64,000 bases of DNA from Phellopilus nigrolimitatus (taxonomy: Eukaryota > Basidiomycota > Agaricomycetes > Hymenochaetales > Hymenochaetaceae): positions 558,001 to 622,000 of the forward strand of contig JAJOHG010000009.1 of NCBI GenBank assembly GCA_021029095.1, read 5' to 3'. Both the position numbers and the translations under genes were made by a program. Shown piece by piece: positions 33,264 to 45,440 of the stretch. Positions within the stretch are counted from its first letter, which is position 1. Each line of letters opens with the position of its first letter. The notes beneath the pieces are model-generated. The model was not told the DNA's origin. It did not search any database and saw only the letters and a program-made list of their open reading frames with translations.

Positions 33264-33665
33264 CTGGCGGCCAACGGCAGACCAAGTATCGCGAGGTTCG
33301 CTTCAACAGCACTATCAGTAAGGTTTCATCAATACCATGCTTTGCACTCAGATAACTGATGATAAGTTAGACACAACTCGAACTTCTGCTATCTGCTAAC
33401 TGTCACTTTCCGTCGGTGTTCTCCTATATAAGAAACTGGGCATCCGAGAACTATAAAGAAGCCGTTGGGATATGTCCGATCAGTAGACATATCAAGGAGC
33501 TTCGCAGTTATCTCTTCATAAATTGTGCCTCAAACTGTCAAAGGCTCGCTGCCCACTCGTCACATTCTGCTTCAGGCATACAATTTCTATGGTGAGTTGA
33601 AATAAAGATTATAACAACGGCTTCTCCGACATTTTACTTGACTTCAGATATGAAAGCCACCACAA

Positions 33666-34322
33666 ATGTCCCTAGCTTCAAAAATTGCTCGAAAAAGCTC
33701 GTCCATTTTACATAGAGTATCTGGTTTCGGTCCAACCTACGAGAAGGCCGTGGACGAGCTTTCGAGGCATTTCGAGCCAGATGATCAGGCTTTGTTCGAA
33801 CTCGTCAGGTACCTTTCTTCTTCTTCAAAGTCTTTTCATATGACTGTGACGATAATCCGTTCGTCTTCAGCCGTGCTGACATTTCCATCGCAAAGGCAAA
33901 CAAGCTTCTCGTTGACTGTTTCCCGGTCTTCCGAGCTGATGGAAGCGAGGAAATATACCCTTCTGTACCCATCCCGCTGTCCCTCGCCATTATTGACGTG
34001 AGTATACCAAAGGCGTGGAGGCAGTGCTCCAAGCGACTAGAGTTACCGCAGGTCCGCCGACCATGCCAATGCTCGCCATTATTTCTTGGGAAAAGCTCTA
34101 TACGCACACAACGGCTGGTATGTAGAATTTGAAAGACATATTCTGAGAAAAAGTACTGTGTGATCTCTCCCAGAGAGTTCGGCAGAGGGTGGGGAGACCT
34201 CGACGCGTGCTTACCGAATACGAGAACCAAGGTCTATCCGATGCAGAACTCAAGTTGCTCATGATGTCCATTTTATTCCCGAATTTCCCAAGGAAACATA
34301 TACTGAGAAGCTGCGGGATTGA
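33666..34322 (+). CDS. Unrecognised protein, uncertain model
   Basis: Function not recognised. The ATG at 33666 opens MSLASKIARKSSS, then GFGPTYEKAVDELS and FEPDDQALFELV to a donor near 33808. The next exon continues in frame with SRADISIAKANKLLVDCF and YPSVPIPLSLAIID. Beyond about 34000 two splicings are possible, one giving SADHANARHYFLGKALYA and the other MLAIISWEKLYTHTTA; the second runs to TGA at 34320-34322. Coding-like sequence in another frame (RPKENCSIAVVLEEMRRTF) follows within 100 bp, so the gene may be longer, mis-spliced here or partly decayed. A TATATAAG box lies about 240 bp upstream. Confidence 0.4.
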
Positions 34323-35390
34323 CTAGCTCTGGTACAAGACCGAAGGAAAATTGCTCCATCGCTGTCGTCCTTGAGGAGATGAGGAGGACGTTCACGGATC
34401 TGTCCTCGTCTATCACTCCACCTGGCTTCCTCAGCAGATGATACCCCGGCACAAAGTGTGTCAGCGAGCATATTTAGATGATTTATACTAATGTGTTGCT
34501 GTACGAAGGCCACTCGCTGATTCGCCAGCATTCGCGGCGCGAGCTCTGTAAAATACTCATGCGCGGCAGGAGTGCCTTTGTGAGTTCTTCGTACTCGTAT
34601 CGTATTCCGTACAATCTAATACTATACCAGAATCTGCTGGCCTCTCCTTACCGACTAGCCGCACAGTGCCGCGTCGCTACACCGACTGTATGTTTCGTAC
34701 TATATCTTCGAAGTGCATACGGGAGAGCAGGGTTTGCTACCAATGTATCACTCCGTGCGCGCCCCTGTAGGTATTGCCGAGGCACTGAAGCAGGGGGCTC
34801 ACGGCGTGACGGTGGGGGCAAGGGGTGAGGACGGGTAGGGGAAGAGGAAGAATGCCGTAAAATTAGCGGAGAAATCAAGAAGACTTGGATGGAGGGAATA
34901 CACTGCTAGAAGGAGCTAGTCAAGCTAATTGACTTCACAGTAACTCAGCATTAGGGCGCCATCCTGCAGCAAATTGCAAATCTCCTAGCAGCCCTTTTAC
35001 ATGTAAGAATGGCTTGTTTTTATAGCCGATACATATCTTTATAATGTCGTCGTCCTGCTACTTTTGAGGGAACAGGCTGTAAGTCTGACTGTGCCGGTAG
35101 TTTCCTTGCCGAAAGCATTTTGCCACAGAACGCGTAAACAATAAACAACAACACGGTCTGAGGACCAATGAGGACAAGGAAGCTGCTTGATCGGCTAATT
35201 ATCACTAGCCAATCAAAATACCACGTGCAACCGCGTTGCTTGCTAATCGACGGTATCTAAGTAGGCACACCCGTTCGCGACGCCGCCATATCCTCAACGA
35301 CGTGCTTAGATCGTTCCATATTTGCAGTTTATGCTCTTTCATATGATCAATCTTGAAGTCGCGCGCGTTTGACTTCGCCAACCTATCTAA
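34323..35390. other. Coding traces and upstream region of the transporter
   Basis: 34330-34450 has a protein-like frame (VVLEEMRRTFTDLSSSITPP), and 34478-34585 another (LIRQHSRRELCKILMRGR), each ending without a clear splice partner. After about 34830 the region is AT-rich and gene-free, probably the promoter of the MFS gene. Confidence 0.35.
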
Positions 35391-37677
35391 ATGGCCTCAA
35401 GTGTGTCAGAAACGGCGTCGAGGGTGTTATCGGTGCCACGACTTGCAACACTTTCGAGCTCAATTGTGGTATCTCTGAGCTCTGGGACGAACTATGTGAG
35501 TCGTGGAATCATTAAGTACTCATCCAGGGCTTACTCGATGCTAGGTCTACTCTGGTGTGCAGACAAATTTTGAAGGGTTTGAGAGACGAGAATAATGGGC
35601 GTGTGTCATCCCGCAGCGTACGCACCACAGTTGGGCTCACGGCTTCGCATATCACACACGAAGCTGAATGTCATTGGTATGGACCGTCTTGTGCTTTATC
35701 TTAGGTATACTAAGATCTTATACAGGTCTGGCGGGAAACAGTGCGAGCCTTTAGCATTCCGAGTATGGTACTTTGCCGACTAATCATTTACCTCTGCAGT
35801 CGGCATGTACAGTACGGGCCCGTTCTGGGGCCGAATTGTCGATCGTAGAGGACCAAGGATGTGAGCATTTGCATGATTCATATGATATTCAAATTGCGCT
35901 GAGCGTCATAAAGCTTGCTTGCATGCGGGTCTATCTTCTTACTCGCTGGATATTCGGGCATTCGTCATTTCTACGACAGCCCTGACACCAGGATACAACA
36001 GTCTGAAACAGACACAGAAAAACTGTCACATGTCGCATTTACTGTACTTATCGCCTGCTCATTCTTGACTGGAGCAGGAGGAAGTGGGGGATTGGCAGGT
36101 AGCGTAAATGCGACCGCAAAGAGCTTTCCCGATCATATGGTAGATATCCGTTTTTCGCAGTGTTATTATTGCTTTTCTTACGTCTTTCTTAGAGAGCCTC
36201 AACAACCGCTTTGGTACTGTCGGGCTTCGGCCTCTCCGCGTTCTTCTTTTCTACCATTGCACACGTTCTTTACCCAGGCGACACCTCATCGTTCCTCCTC
36301 CTTCTCGCTCTCGGGACATGCTTCCCCATGATTCTTGGTTTCTTCTTCGTGCGCCCAATACCCCTCTCCCCCGCCGTTGACGAGCCTGCCGCCCCCACGC
36401 GCCGAGGGAGTATCTCGGAAATACCACATGATGGTTTTGCGCGCTCCGCCGGAGTGGATGGTGTGTTTGGAGGTGACGCGCTCGTGTTCGAACATCACAA
36501 CGACAGCCGTACGACGCTGCTCTCCACACACCGCCACGCTCACCACCTCCACCATAGCCATCCCGCGAGCGAAGAGTCGCTATACGTCCATGAGGAGCAC
36601 GATGCGGCGGCTCCGCGTGCGCGATCTGTTGAACTTGCTGTGTCTCCGCCGCCGACCAGCAGGCGCCATCGTAGTTTCTCAGAAGCGCCGTCACATCGGC
36701 GAAGTAGGAGCCGGGTCATCGAGGTCATGCAGGACCTGTACGGTAAGGCGCTGCTTTCAGGCGGTGACTTTTGGCTACTATTTAGCATGTTATCTTTGAG
36801 TGCGTGGAGGTTCTCGGTCTTCCACACTAATTTAGCTGACAGTTCTTCTAGTGAGTGGGACTGGATTGATGTGTAGGTACATATCGAATGGTTCAGGCTA
36901 TGACTGACCGCATCTACAGATATTAACAATGTCGGTTCCATCTCACAGGCCCTGTTTGCGAAAGGCAACCCAGATTTCGACGAAATAGAGTCCGCCAAGT
37001 GGCAAAGCATGCAAGTCTCCATCATTAGCATCGCTAATTGTCTTGGGCGCATATTAAGTGGTAAAAAACTGCGCTATTCTCCATTCAAATAGAAGCACTG
37101 AATATGTGATATCTCCAAAGGCGTCGGCGCAGATCTCGTGAAGAACCGATTGGAGCTGCCGCGCACATACTGCCTCTGCGTCGTTGCGGTGCTTTTTGTG
37201 CTCTCTCAGGTACTCGCAACGCATATCGAAAACGTCGAAAGCTTGTGGCAGGCATCTACGCTGCTCGGGCTCGCGTACGGCGGCATGTTCGGGCTGTACC
37301 CGACCATCGTCATCGAATGGTTCGGGCTCGCGCATTTCTCGGAGAACTGGGGTCTCGTTTCGCTCTCGCCGCTGATCGGGGGCAACCTCTTCAGTCTTGC
37401 GTTCGGGCGCAACCTCGATGCGCACGTACCACCATCGGACCCCGCGGAAGGAGAAACCTCGGCGACGCTGCGACTGTTATCTCGCGCAGGCTTGCCCCCC
37501 GGGGAGCAGTGCTTCGCAGGCCGTGAGTGCTACGTGTCAAGTCTCTATCTCACCATCTGCGCATGTGCACTCGCGCTTGCGCTAAGCGTGTACGCGGCAT
37601 GGAAGGATCGCCGGCGGATGACGGTCAAGCAGGCTGATTATGAGGAGATTATTTGGGAGGAAGATGAAGAGGTCTAG
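35391..37677 (+). CDS. Major facilitator superfamily transporter, nodulin-like/monocarboxylate type
   Basis: Integral membrane transporter with about 12 helices. Exon 1 starts MASSVSETASRVL and encodes the first helix, followed across introns by SSGTNYVYSAYAPQLGSRL, then NVIGLAGNIGMYSTGPFWG and RIVDRRGPRI, the loop 2-3 signature of this branch. The N-terminal half ends in a helix LSGFGLSAFFFSTIAHVLY. A long hydrophilic loop rich in His, Ser and Arg (about 36360-36720) separates the halves. The second half begins DFWLLFSMLSLMSGTGLMYI and NNVGSISQALF, typical of NFD4-like proteins, and ends with an acidic cytoplasmic tail (EEIIWEEDEEV) before TAG at 37675-37677. Substrate unknown; monocarboxylates are only a family guess. 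Confidence 0.88.
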
Positions 37678-37836
37678 GCGGAGTATGTATGTCGTATCTG
37701 TGCGCCGGATGCGAGAGACTAGTAAACTGTTAAAATAGATTATAGACATTCGTTTGCGTCATTCACTTCCTGAGCAGGGTTTGTCTTCGTTCTGAAGGAA
37801 AGTTAGAACGTGATCTTGAATGACCATCATCAAGGC
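37678..37836. other. Short convergent spacer
   Basis: 159 bp between the transporter stop and the stop of the PPR-like gene, holding both 3' ends. Confidence 0.5.
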
Positions 37837-39498
37837 TTACTGAGGCGCTTTGCTCTGTTTCGGGGGTATCATGTCCTCTACAGCTTTCTCAATTGCTTTC
37901 TGTGCTAACTTGTCCGATACATCGGTTGTGATAGGCAGCTTCTTCGGCTGTAAATGAAATGTTGCCGCAAGCGCGCGCAATAGCAGCGTGTCAACGAGCT
38001 GAAGACGCCGCGTGCGTATTTTGTTCATCTTGGCTTTCCTAACAGGCAAAACGGACGGCTGCAATATATACGATTTTGTCTCGTCCGCCATCTCAGACAG
38101 CATCAGAGAACGCTTCGCAATGTCCATCATGCGGCGCGACGTAGCGCCAGGAGTCTCCCGCCGCAGCAGTGCCCTGTTGACATCACGTAGGTCGAGGAAC
38201 GCGTCGACCCACGCCGGACCGGTATCTGCACTGTTTAGCGACAGTTGGCGCCGGCAGCGCTCGACGAGTGCGTCACTGACGGAGGCGATGGGCAGGATTT
38301 CGAACGGTATATGCAGCTTTGCATACGTACGCAGTGCGATATACGATCCAGCATAGTCGCCGGATACGACGAATTGCCAGAGCGCCGCGCCGAGGCTGAC
38401 CTTGGTGACGATACGCGCTGTGCCAAGATATGCGTGCAGCTCAAGCATCTCGCGGAAGAGAACGCGCGGCGGGAGCGGAAACGGGTCCTGTGTGCGCTTC
38501 GCGCGATGACCCGCGGCGGCGAACAGCGAGGAGAACGTCGTTTCGTCCGGGAAAATGGACTGCGCGTGATGCTCGCGCAGCACGTTGTACAGCGCGACCG
38601 CGGAGTCGGCATGTCCGTGCGCGAGCTCTGCCCGAATGAGCATGTTAATGAGTATGGTGTCGGGCGCTGCGCCGTCTCGCTGCATGCGATTAAGAATGGG
38701 ACCGTATATGTTTTTGGGTTCCTCTTCTGGGGCTGCGCCGATGAGGCCGTGTACATGGGCCGAGTAGGGATAGGAGAATGTGATGTCCGGGTTATCAAGA
38801 CAAGGCCTTTGCGAATGGTAGTCGAGCCAACGCTCGGCATCCGACTTGTTTTTTAGTTCGTGGTAGCGCGCAATCATGTAAGCAACGGACATAGAGTCGA
38901 GCCAATAACCGGCTCCTTGTGCCTCGATATACAGACGAACAACACTTTCCAAGGTTTCCATTGGCCTTTCCGCACGCACAAGATGGTTCAGAAGGTCGAG
39001 AAAATGCTCGTCCCCGAATCGAGGACCGGCGGCGATAAAAAGGTCGCGCAAGGCGGCCATGAAGACTTCGCGATGAACTTGGCCACGGACGTACTCGAGG
39101 GCAAGAACCTTCGCACGAAGAGGCTGGGACAGCAAAATTCCTTCCTTGTCCATACGTCCGCACACCTGCTCTGCTTCGTCGAAACATTTCTTTCGTAGAA
39201 ACAGATCTAGGACGGACTCGTAAACTTGAGAACGCGCAGAAGTTTGGACGTCACCCCTTGACAACTTATTATTGAAGTACCCAGCAGCGATATGCGGAAA
39301 GCCTTCTTCAATATAATTTGACACTCTTTGAAGGATTTGGGCCGGCGTCTCATCAGAGCCTCGTGGTTTGGGGAGAGAGGGAGCTACGCGGCGGAGCTTT
39401 AGGAACGGCGCCGAGCTGGAAAAGAATCGACAATTCGGATAGATAGGCTTTCTTCTAAGCGGGCAGAGCGACGAAATAGGCCATTTGAGCAGAGACAT
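37837..39498 (-). CDS. Mitochondrial PPR-like protein, intronless
   Basis: Probable organellar RNA-binding or translation factor. The ATG at 39498 gives MSLLKWPISSLCPLRRKP then NCRFFSSSAPFLKLRR, an Arg/Ser-rich, acid-free presequence typical of mitochondrial import. The remaining 500 residues are helical, with repeats resembling pentatricopeptide motifs (YESVLDLFLRKKCFDEAEQV, TILINMLIRAELAHGHADSA, SAVALYNVLREHHAQ). Total 553 residues. The frame is open back to 39540 but only through a TTG codon, so the ATG is preferred. It is the only long host gene here without an intron. PPR assignment is by pattern, and the repeats are degenerate. Confidence 0.7.
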   Translation of the reverse strand: MSLLKWPISSLCPLRRKPIYPNCRFFSSSAPFLKLRRVAPSLPKPRGSDETPAQILQRVSNYIEEGFPHIAAGYFNNKLSRGDVQTSARSQVYESVLDLFLRKKCFDEAEQVCGRMDKEGILLSQPLRAKVLALEYVRGQVHREVFMAALRDLFIAAGPRFGDEHFLDLLNHLVRAERPMETLESVVRLYIEAQGAGYWLDSMSVAYMIARYHELKNKSDAERWLDYHSQRPCLDNPDITFSYPYSAHVHGLIGAAPEEEPKNIYGPILNRMQRDGAAPDTILINMLIRAELAHGHADSAVALYNVLREHHAQSIFPDETTFSSLFAAAGHRAKRTQDPFPLPPRVLFREMLELHAYLGTARIVTKVSLGAALWQFVVSGDYAGSYIALRTYAKLHIPFEILPIASVSDALVERCRRQLSLNSADTGPAWVDAFLDLRDVNRALLRRETPGATSRRMMDIAKRSLMLSEMADETKSYILQPSVLPVRKAKMNKIRTRRLQLVDTLLLRALAATFHLQPKKLPITTDVSDKLAQKAIEKAVEDMIPPKQSKAPQ

Positions 39499-39815
39499 GC
39501 AGAGTCGGGGAGCAATTTGACTAGCAATCTCTTTTATCAAAATCTGACCCGTCTCTCCAGCCTGAGCTTTTTGAAGCCTACCTGCAGAGATTAAGAAGAA
39601 AGAGGCATTTCGAACAGTTTAAAAGACTACAGCAGAAACGGCTTGCGTTCAGAGACTATAAGACGAGTCAATGACATTGACATTGACAAGAAGTAAAATC
39701 TTGCTGTCACATGCACGTGTGCTGTCACATGAAACTGAACAACACAGCCAATGAGCCATGCCTGCACGCCGCAGCCTGCATTTGAGCTTGAACGACAGCG
39801 ACAACCGACTTTGAA
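39499..39815. promoter_or_regulatory. Bidirectional promoter between PPR-like and kelch-like genes
   Basis: 317 bp separate the two divergent start codons. It contains the repeated TGCTGTCACATG pair with an E-box between, described separately. Confidence 0.6.
39702..39731. promoter_or_regulatory. E-box CACGTG between two 12-bp direct repeats
   Basis: TGCTGTCACATG occurs at 39702-39713 and 39720-39731, separated by six bases that, with the flanks, form CACGTG (39714-39719). This is a plausible bHLH-type binding site shared by the two divergent genes. Confidence 0.55.
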
Positions 39816-41886
39816 ATGACAATCCAGGAAATTTCTTTTGGACCGCGGCCAACTATTAATGACGATGCCCTCCGGGTTTTCGACCAAAAAAATAAGAAAA
39901 TATACGTCTACGGGGGTTCCCGATGGATCCATAACCCCGATTCACACTCGCCCACGTTGAGACCGACGTCGGATTTCTTTTGGCTCGACATGTCCAATCC
40001 CAACCTCTATAAATGGATTAACTACTCTGTGAGTCCAATAGTGTGTCATTGCTTGCTTGCTAATCCTCAATCCTCGACGTCAGGGTTCAATGCGCGAGGA
40101 TCCTGCGAAACTTTCACCGTTCAAAAAAAGCCCCAACTTATCCTCGAATGACGAGTCAAAAATCGCTCTTCCGAGACTAGGGTCGCTTCCCGTCTTGCAG
40201 GATCCGATTGGGACATTGTTTTACGACAAGTCGCGCTCACGGACGACATACCTGCTAATTTTTGGCGACCCTATTGCACCGGGCCTGGAAGATCACCCCA
40301 TTTTGATCTGCATTAACCTAACTTTGAATTTATGGTCTGAAATTGCACTTCTCAACTCACGGAAGCTGAAGGACGGCCGAGCGGCCGCCCAGATGATCGT
40401 CACCGGCGAAATTGGTATGCCGAATATTTATCTCAGTATTTTTGGCGGAATTGACGACAAGGTAATGTGCACTTGAGTCTCGCCAATATCAGCAAGTATC
40501 GTTCATTCGTGTTTTCTGACTCGCAAACTCAGGTGGAAGAGGCATTTAGCCTCGATACCTTTTCTGTAGCTGACCTGAGCCAGGGCAAATGGATCGCCCG
40601 AGAAAAGAAGATCCCGTCTGCAGTTGGACCCTTAGGCAGCTTCCCAGCTCTCTCCAATGTCGGTTTCTCCGACAGCACGCCGGGAAAGATACTAATTCTC
40701 AAAGGACGTCCAGAGCAAACAGACGTGCGTAGCTGATTGCAATTACTTCAATTTTAAAGCTGGCTGATATTATATGATCCTCTAAGGCCGCTGTTGACTT
40801 CCAAGAATCGTTTCTTTTCACTCCGTCGACTCTGAAGTTCGAGATTGTCCTCAGGGAAAATCTCTCATCTGTCCCTCCGCCTGCTGAATTTTATACTCTG
40901 CAGCAATTCCAAAAACCTTCACATGGGTCTTGCAGCTCGTTCTGGTGTATATCCTGGGACATTCACGACGTCTGCGATAATAACAACGTGGTTTTCAAAG
41001 CCACACACAATTTAAGAATCTGGGAAGCTCATTTGCGAGAGCCTGAGGCAGAGGAAAGTATCGAACAGGAAGGTGAGAGTTTAGCATGCGAAGAGGATCG
41101 AGTTACTACCTGTAGGTCGACTTTTCATGATGTTCTTCTCATTCTCTTCCACGCTATCATTTGACAAGATGTTGTTTCTACCATTCAGCCCGCATAGTGA
41201 GAGTTGCATCAGCTTCGGCTTCGAATTCGATTCTTGCACAAAAGGCCAAAAGATCGGTTCCTCTGTCTGTAGGCCATTCCATCCTTCGATTGAAATGGAA
41301 GGATATAACCTCGCAAAGAATGAATTCTAAGCTCCAACGACTTGACACCTTACTTCGCGTTGAAGTCGTCTGTGTCTTAGTCAAACCGCCTTTCGAAAGT
41401 ACTGAAAGCTCGGGCCACAGACTCGTCATTGTGGGATACTCTCCAGAATTCGCAGGAGAGATCAAAGGGGGCATATACAACGCTTCTGCGGTTATTCGCC
41501 TACCAGCGAATGAGGACGAAACGGATTCTGAGTCTTCCGATGGATCTCAAGCATCAGCGATATCCGGCGAGCAGGGTACAGCGAACTCTGACCAGCAGGA
41601 TGGTGAGACGAACGAAAGTGTGGCTGGCACCTTCTCGCCCTTTGACAGCGCCCCAGTCCGTGAAAGCGATCCCAATGTCGATCCAACTCTTCTCGACTTT
41701 TACCATGCAGAGGCGTCGCCTCTCCAGATTCAAGCTTATAATCTGACGGCGATAGGGGATGAGCTAGGGAATTTGAATGATTTACTTGACAATCCTCAGT
41801 CTATTGAAGCATTCTTAGAGGAACCACCCGAGGTGATGCAGAGCTTGGTTCATGGTGATGAGATGGACAACAGCGGTGTATTCTGA
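39816..41886 (+). CDS. Kelch-repeat-like protein
   Basis: Likely a beta-propeller protein of unknown role. The ATG at 39816 leads to ALRVFDQKNKKIYVYGGSRW, a kelch-type strand pattern with a Gly pair. After an intron come further repeats: YDKSRSRTTYLLIFGD, LNLWSEIALLNSRKLKDGRA, MPNIYLSIFGGIDD and VEEAFSLDTFSVADLSQGKW. A later exon contains a conserved-looking CISWDIHDVCDNNN. The C-terminal exon (about 41185-41886) ends with an acidic Ser-rich tail and a helical segment, with TGA at 41884-41886. Exon joining between 41070 and 41190 is uncertain, since two frames are open there. No F-box was seen at the N-terminus. Confidence 0.65.
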
Positions 41887-42212
41887 GCCGCTACAGGATA
41901 ATATTTTTTTGTTTTTGTTTTTGTTTTTGTTTTTGTTCGGCATTTTCTCGCCAAATATTGCATTTTGTCACTGTATGCAAACGGCAAAACCCGAGCGTGG
42001 CGACAGTGGTGGTCCTTTACTGACGGGTCTGACTCTTGACTCGACTTCATATCTTGCTCTGAAACTGTAACTCTGTCATAAACTCGCATTTCTGCTTTGC
42101 TTATTTCTTGAATGAGAGTTTGAGACAGTTATTAGTCCCATTAGTTTGTCGAATCCCAAGACAATTGCTACGCCTTCTATTTCCTTGCATTCATCCACGT
42201 CCACGCTCGGCC
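41887..42212. other. Short intergenic region
   Basis: Contains the TTTTTG tandem array and the upstream region of the TCF25-like gene, with CT-rich sequence just before its start. Confidence 0.5.
41905..41935 (+). repeat. (TTTTTG)n simple repeat
   Basis: Five tandem TTTTTG units about 20 bp after the stop of the kelch-like gene; a microsatellite in its 3' UTR or spacer. Confidence 0.9.
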
Positions 42213-45200
42213 ATGCCCCCTCGCCTCAACAAGAGACAGCAACGCGAACAAGAAGAGCTATTGCATCTTGCCGGCCCCTCCTCAGCTCAAGACGAGCATG
42301 AATCCCGGGAAGTCTCCAGCTCGGACGAAGCCCCAGTCACGAAACCCACGCCTCTGGGGTTCGCTGCCGTGCGTCATGTCAAGTCTGTCTTACACTTACA
42401 TCTCAGCTGAGTTGGAACTGCTTAGCTAGCGCAATCAGAGGTGAATGCAGAGGACGAGGAGGAAGACGAAGAGGATATACCACAGAAAGCGTCCAAAAAG
42501 AAGGTACGAGTCTCGCAGTGCATTGAAGTTAGTCGAGTCTGACTCGCCGTCTAGAGTAAGAAGAAGAAAAAGAAAGACACTGCTGCAAATGCGGTGGAAG
42601 CCGGCGCATCGCGGCACGATGTATCTCAGTCCTCTAAGTTAGAGAGTCGAGCGGTTCAAAAGCGAGGCGGTAAGAAGGAGAAAGTGAAGGGGAAGGCTGG
42701 CAAGGATGAGGGTGACGACTTAGACAAGGCTTTGGCAGAACTATCGGTAAAGTCAGTCATGGCGTCTTGCCTTCCACTTTTCGCTGTCATTGAACTCGTT
42801 TCCACCAAGGTATCCGGACCTGCAGCACGTCGCCCGACAGTCGAAGGGAGGGGGAAATGCCGGCGCTCGGTCAATCGCTGAACAACAGAACATGCTTCTC
42901 GCTGTATCGCTACCGCACTTGGATAGCGAGGCCGAGATGAGGAGGTTCTTCGGTTCAAAAGTGGTGAGCATCTTTCGAACAAACTCGGACCGCTGTCTGT
43001 ATTTACAAGCAAGAACAGATCAGCGCCTCAAAGGCGCAGGAAAAGCAGCCTCGAGGCTCACGGGCGGCGGTCCAAGCTCTGAAATCACACCTTACGAAGC
43101 CACAACCGACATGGTGGTCTGCTTCCCAGCGCGAGGGCCTGTCCATCCGCCCTCTGACTGCAGACGAACTTGAGACCAAGGAGAATTCGAGTAAGGTCGC
43201 GATAAAGGAGAAGGGAGAGCGGTGGTGGACAGTCGAGTACTCAAAGAGGTATCGAAATGTCACAAAGGCTTTCGTAGGAGCTGTGATGTCCGGGGGTGAG
43301 CTTCCTTACTGGCATACTTTGTCCGCAGGCGCTGGTATTCAGACGTCGCACAGACCCCGAACGGTTTTATCGAATCTTGTCAAAACTGCCCTGGCATGCC
43401 GACACACTATTACAAATGTCTGAGGTCTATCGCCACCGAGAAGGTGAATCCTATGACCTACTCTTTCAGCTCTGAATCATTCTTAAACCAAAAGTATCTG
43501 CAGAACATTCGTCAAGTGTGGATTACTTGAACAGGGCGCTTTTCACCTACGAGCGGAGCTTTATCGGGGCGTTCACATTCACGTCTGGGAGCAATCGGCT
43601 CGACTTCGACCGCGTCGAGAATCGCCCTTTCTACCTTGCGGTCGGGCGAATGATATCGTACGTTCAGAGACTGCCAGAACATAGCCAAGAATTCTAACAA
43701 TATATTGCAAACCTAGCGATCTCCAGCGGCGCGGCTGCTCGCGCTCTGCATTCGAGTTCGCTCGACTCCTGCTCTCGCTTGATCCGTATACGGACCCGCA
43801 CGGCGCGCTGCTGTATATCGACTATCTCGCCATCAAGGCGGGAATGCACGATTGGCTGTTATCGATGTGGGACTTGCACGACTCCACGGCAAAGGCGGAT
43901 CGGGAGGATGATACCTGGAACAAATTCAATGTAACAGTACTGCCGGGCTGGTCGTACGCACGAGCACTTGCGCTGAGAGCCAAAGAAGCAGCAAAGAAAG
44001 AGGTCGGTCGAACCTTGCGACAGTGCTTGGCATGTATTAATTGTGCACTTCTTATTAGGGTCATGAAGCGAGCACGGCGGCTCTGAGAGAGGCCATCCTC
44101 GCCTTTCCTTCTGTTGTGCCTCTTTTGGCTGACAAGATTGATATATTCCTTCCTGGTGAACTTCGTGGTCACTCAGCATTCAGGGTTCACGTCGATGCTA
44201 GGTATGTCTTCCGTTGAATTCTACCTAGAGAGTGCTATTGACTTTCTCCCCTTTATCAGTTCTTTGAGTGGGCACGATTCACTGATCCACTTGCTTTCCC
44301 ATCTATATGCACATCGTTCATCTCCGCTCTGGAAGATCCCGGAAAATGCATCTTGGTTCAAGGAAACAGCTATCTCGGTGTTTGAGGCATATCGTGCTAA
44401 CAAAAAGTTGCACCCCTTGCGCGAGCGACTAGTGAAGCAATTTGGCAACAAGATCGACGAGTATACTGGAGGAGCCGCTGCACAGGACCTCATCCACTCG
44501 GATCTTGCTCGCTCAATCTACCGACACACGGGGCTGCTTGCTGACGCGAATGCGGCGCGGCGGCTCACCGCGTTCTTCCCACGGGAACTCTTGCATGCTC
44601 CATCCCTGAGCTGCGACCCATTGCCGCCGCTCACAGCGGTTTCAGCGTATGATGACCAGTTCTTCTCGGGTTGCGAAGACATATTCGCGTACCGACCGCG
44701 GACGAGACGCGAGCGGGAAATTGACGAGCGCATGCTTGCGCGGATGATTCCCGATGTGAACGTGCGCCACCAGATCCAGGTGAAGCAGCTTATTATTATC
44801 TATTCATCTATGGTCCTGCTTGAGCTCGGTCGTACTGATACTTAATTTACCCTTCGCGTCGCTTCTGCGTTCCTGTGCTTCACAGGCCTTGTACGACGGG
44901 CGACCAGACATACAACGCCAGTTCCCTGACGGGGTTGCGCAGTTTGCACAGGTAGCCGCGCAGCTCGGGGAGGACTTCTGGGACAACCTCCTTCCCGAGT
45001 TTATCGGTGAAGCGGATGGAGGCATGCCGGGGAGATTTGAAGACGTCGATAATTTCACTGACGACGAAGATGAAGGCGGCGGTGATTGGGAGCAACACGT
45101 CGCTAATGACGATAATCAGCACCCTGTTAATACCGACGACCTCGTTGCACAGCAACGTGCGGTCGCGCCTCGGGTCGATTCCGATCAACGTGATACCACC

Positions 45201-45440
45201 ACCAGAGAGGGCGAGGACGAAGGCGACAGTGATGATGACAGTGAAGACGAGCCTACACCGGTAAGACCGCGTCCCATAACTTGAGACACCTGCATGAACT
45301 GATACACTGATCTGTAGATGTTTCCTGTGCGCGTTTGGCACAATTTGGTAAATCGCTTCTGGGGTGGGGGCGGGGACGTACCAACCCAGGATACTGCGGA
45401 CGCTGGCGTGGATAGGCCAGTTGGGAGAGAGCAAAATTAA
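42213..45440 (+). CDS. RQC1: TCF25/Rqc1 homologue, ribosome quality control
   Basis: Homologue of vertebrate TCF25 (NULP1) and yeast Rqc1, a component of the ribosome-associated quality-control complex that handles stalled nascent chains. The ATG at 42213 gives the family N-terminus MPPRLNKRQQREQEEL, followed by an acidic and Lys-rich low-complexity region across small exons. The TCF25 domain follows: RWWTVEYSKRYRNV, DPERFYRILSKLPWHADTLL, QMSEVYRHRE, DYLNRALFTYERSF, GCSRSAFEFARLLLSLDP and YIDYLAIKAGMHDWLL. The C-terminus is acidic and ends GGGGDVPTQDTADAG with TAA at 45438-45440. There are many introns; order and motifs are as expected. Confidence 0.92.

Larger units (their letters stand above)
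33093..33665. other. Upstream region of RFC1 and of the next + gene
   Basis: Carries two ACGCGT boxes on the RFC1 side and a TATATAAG box at 33425-33432 facing the + strand. A possible spliced leader with donor at about 33590 and acceptor near 33650 precedes the next frame. Confidence 0.5.
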
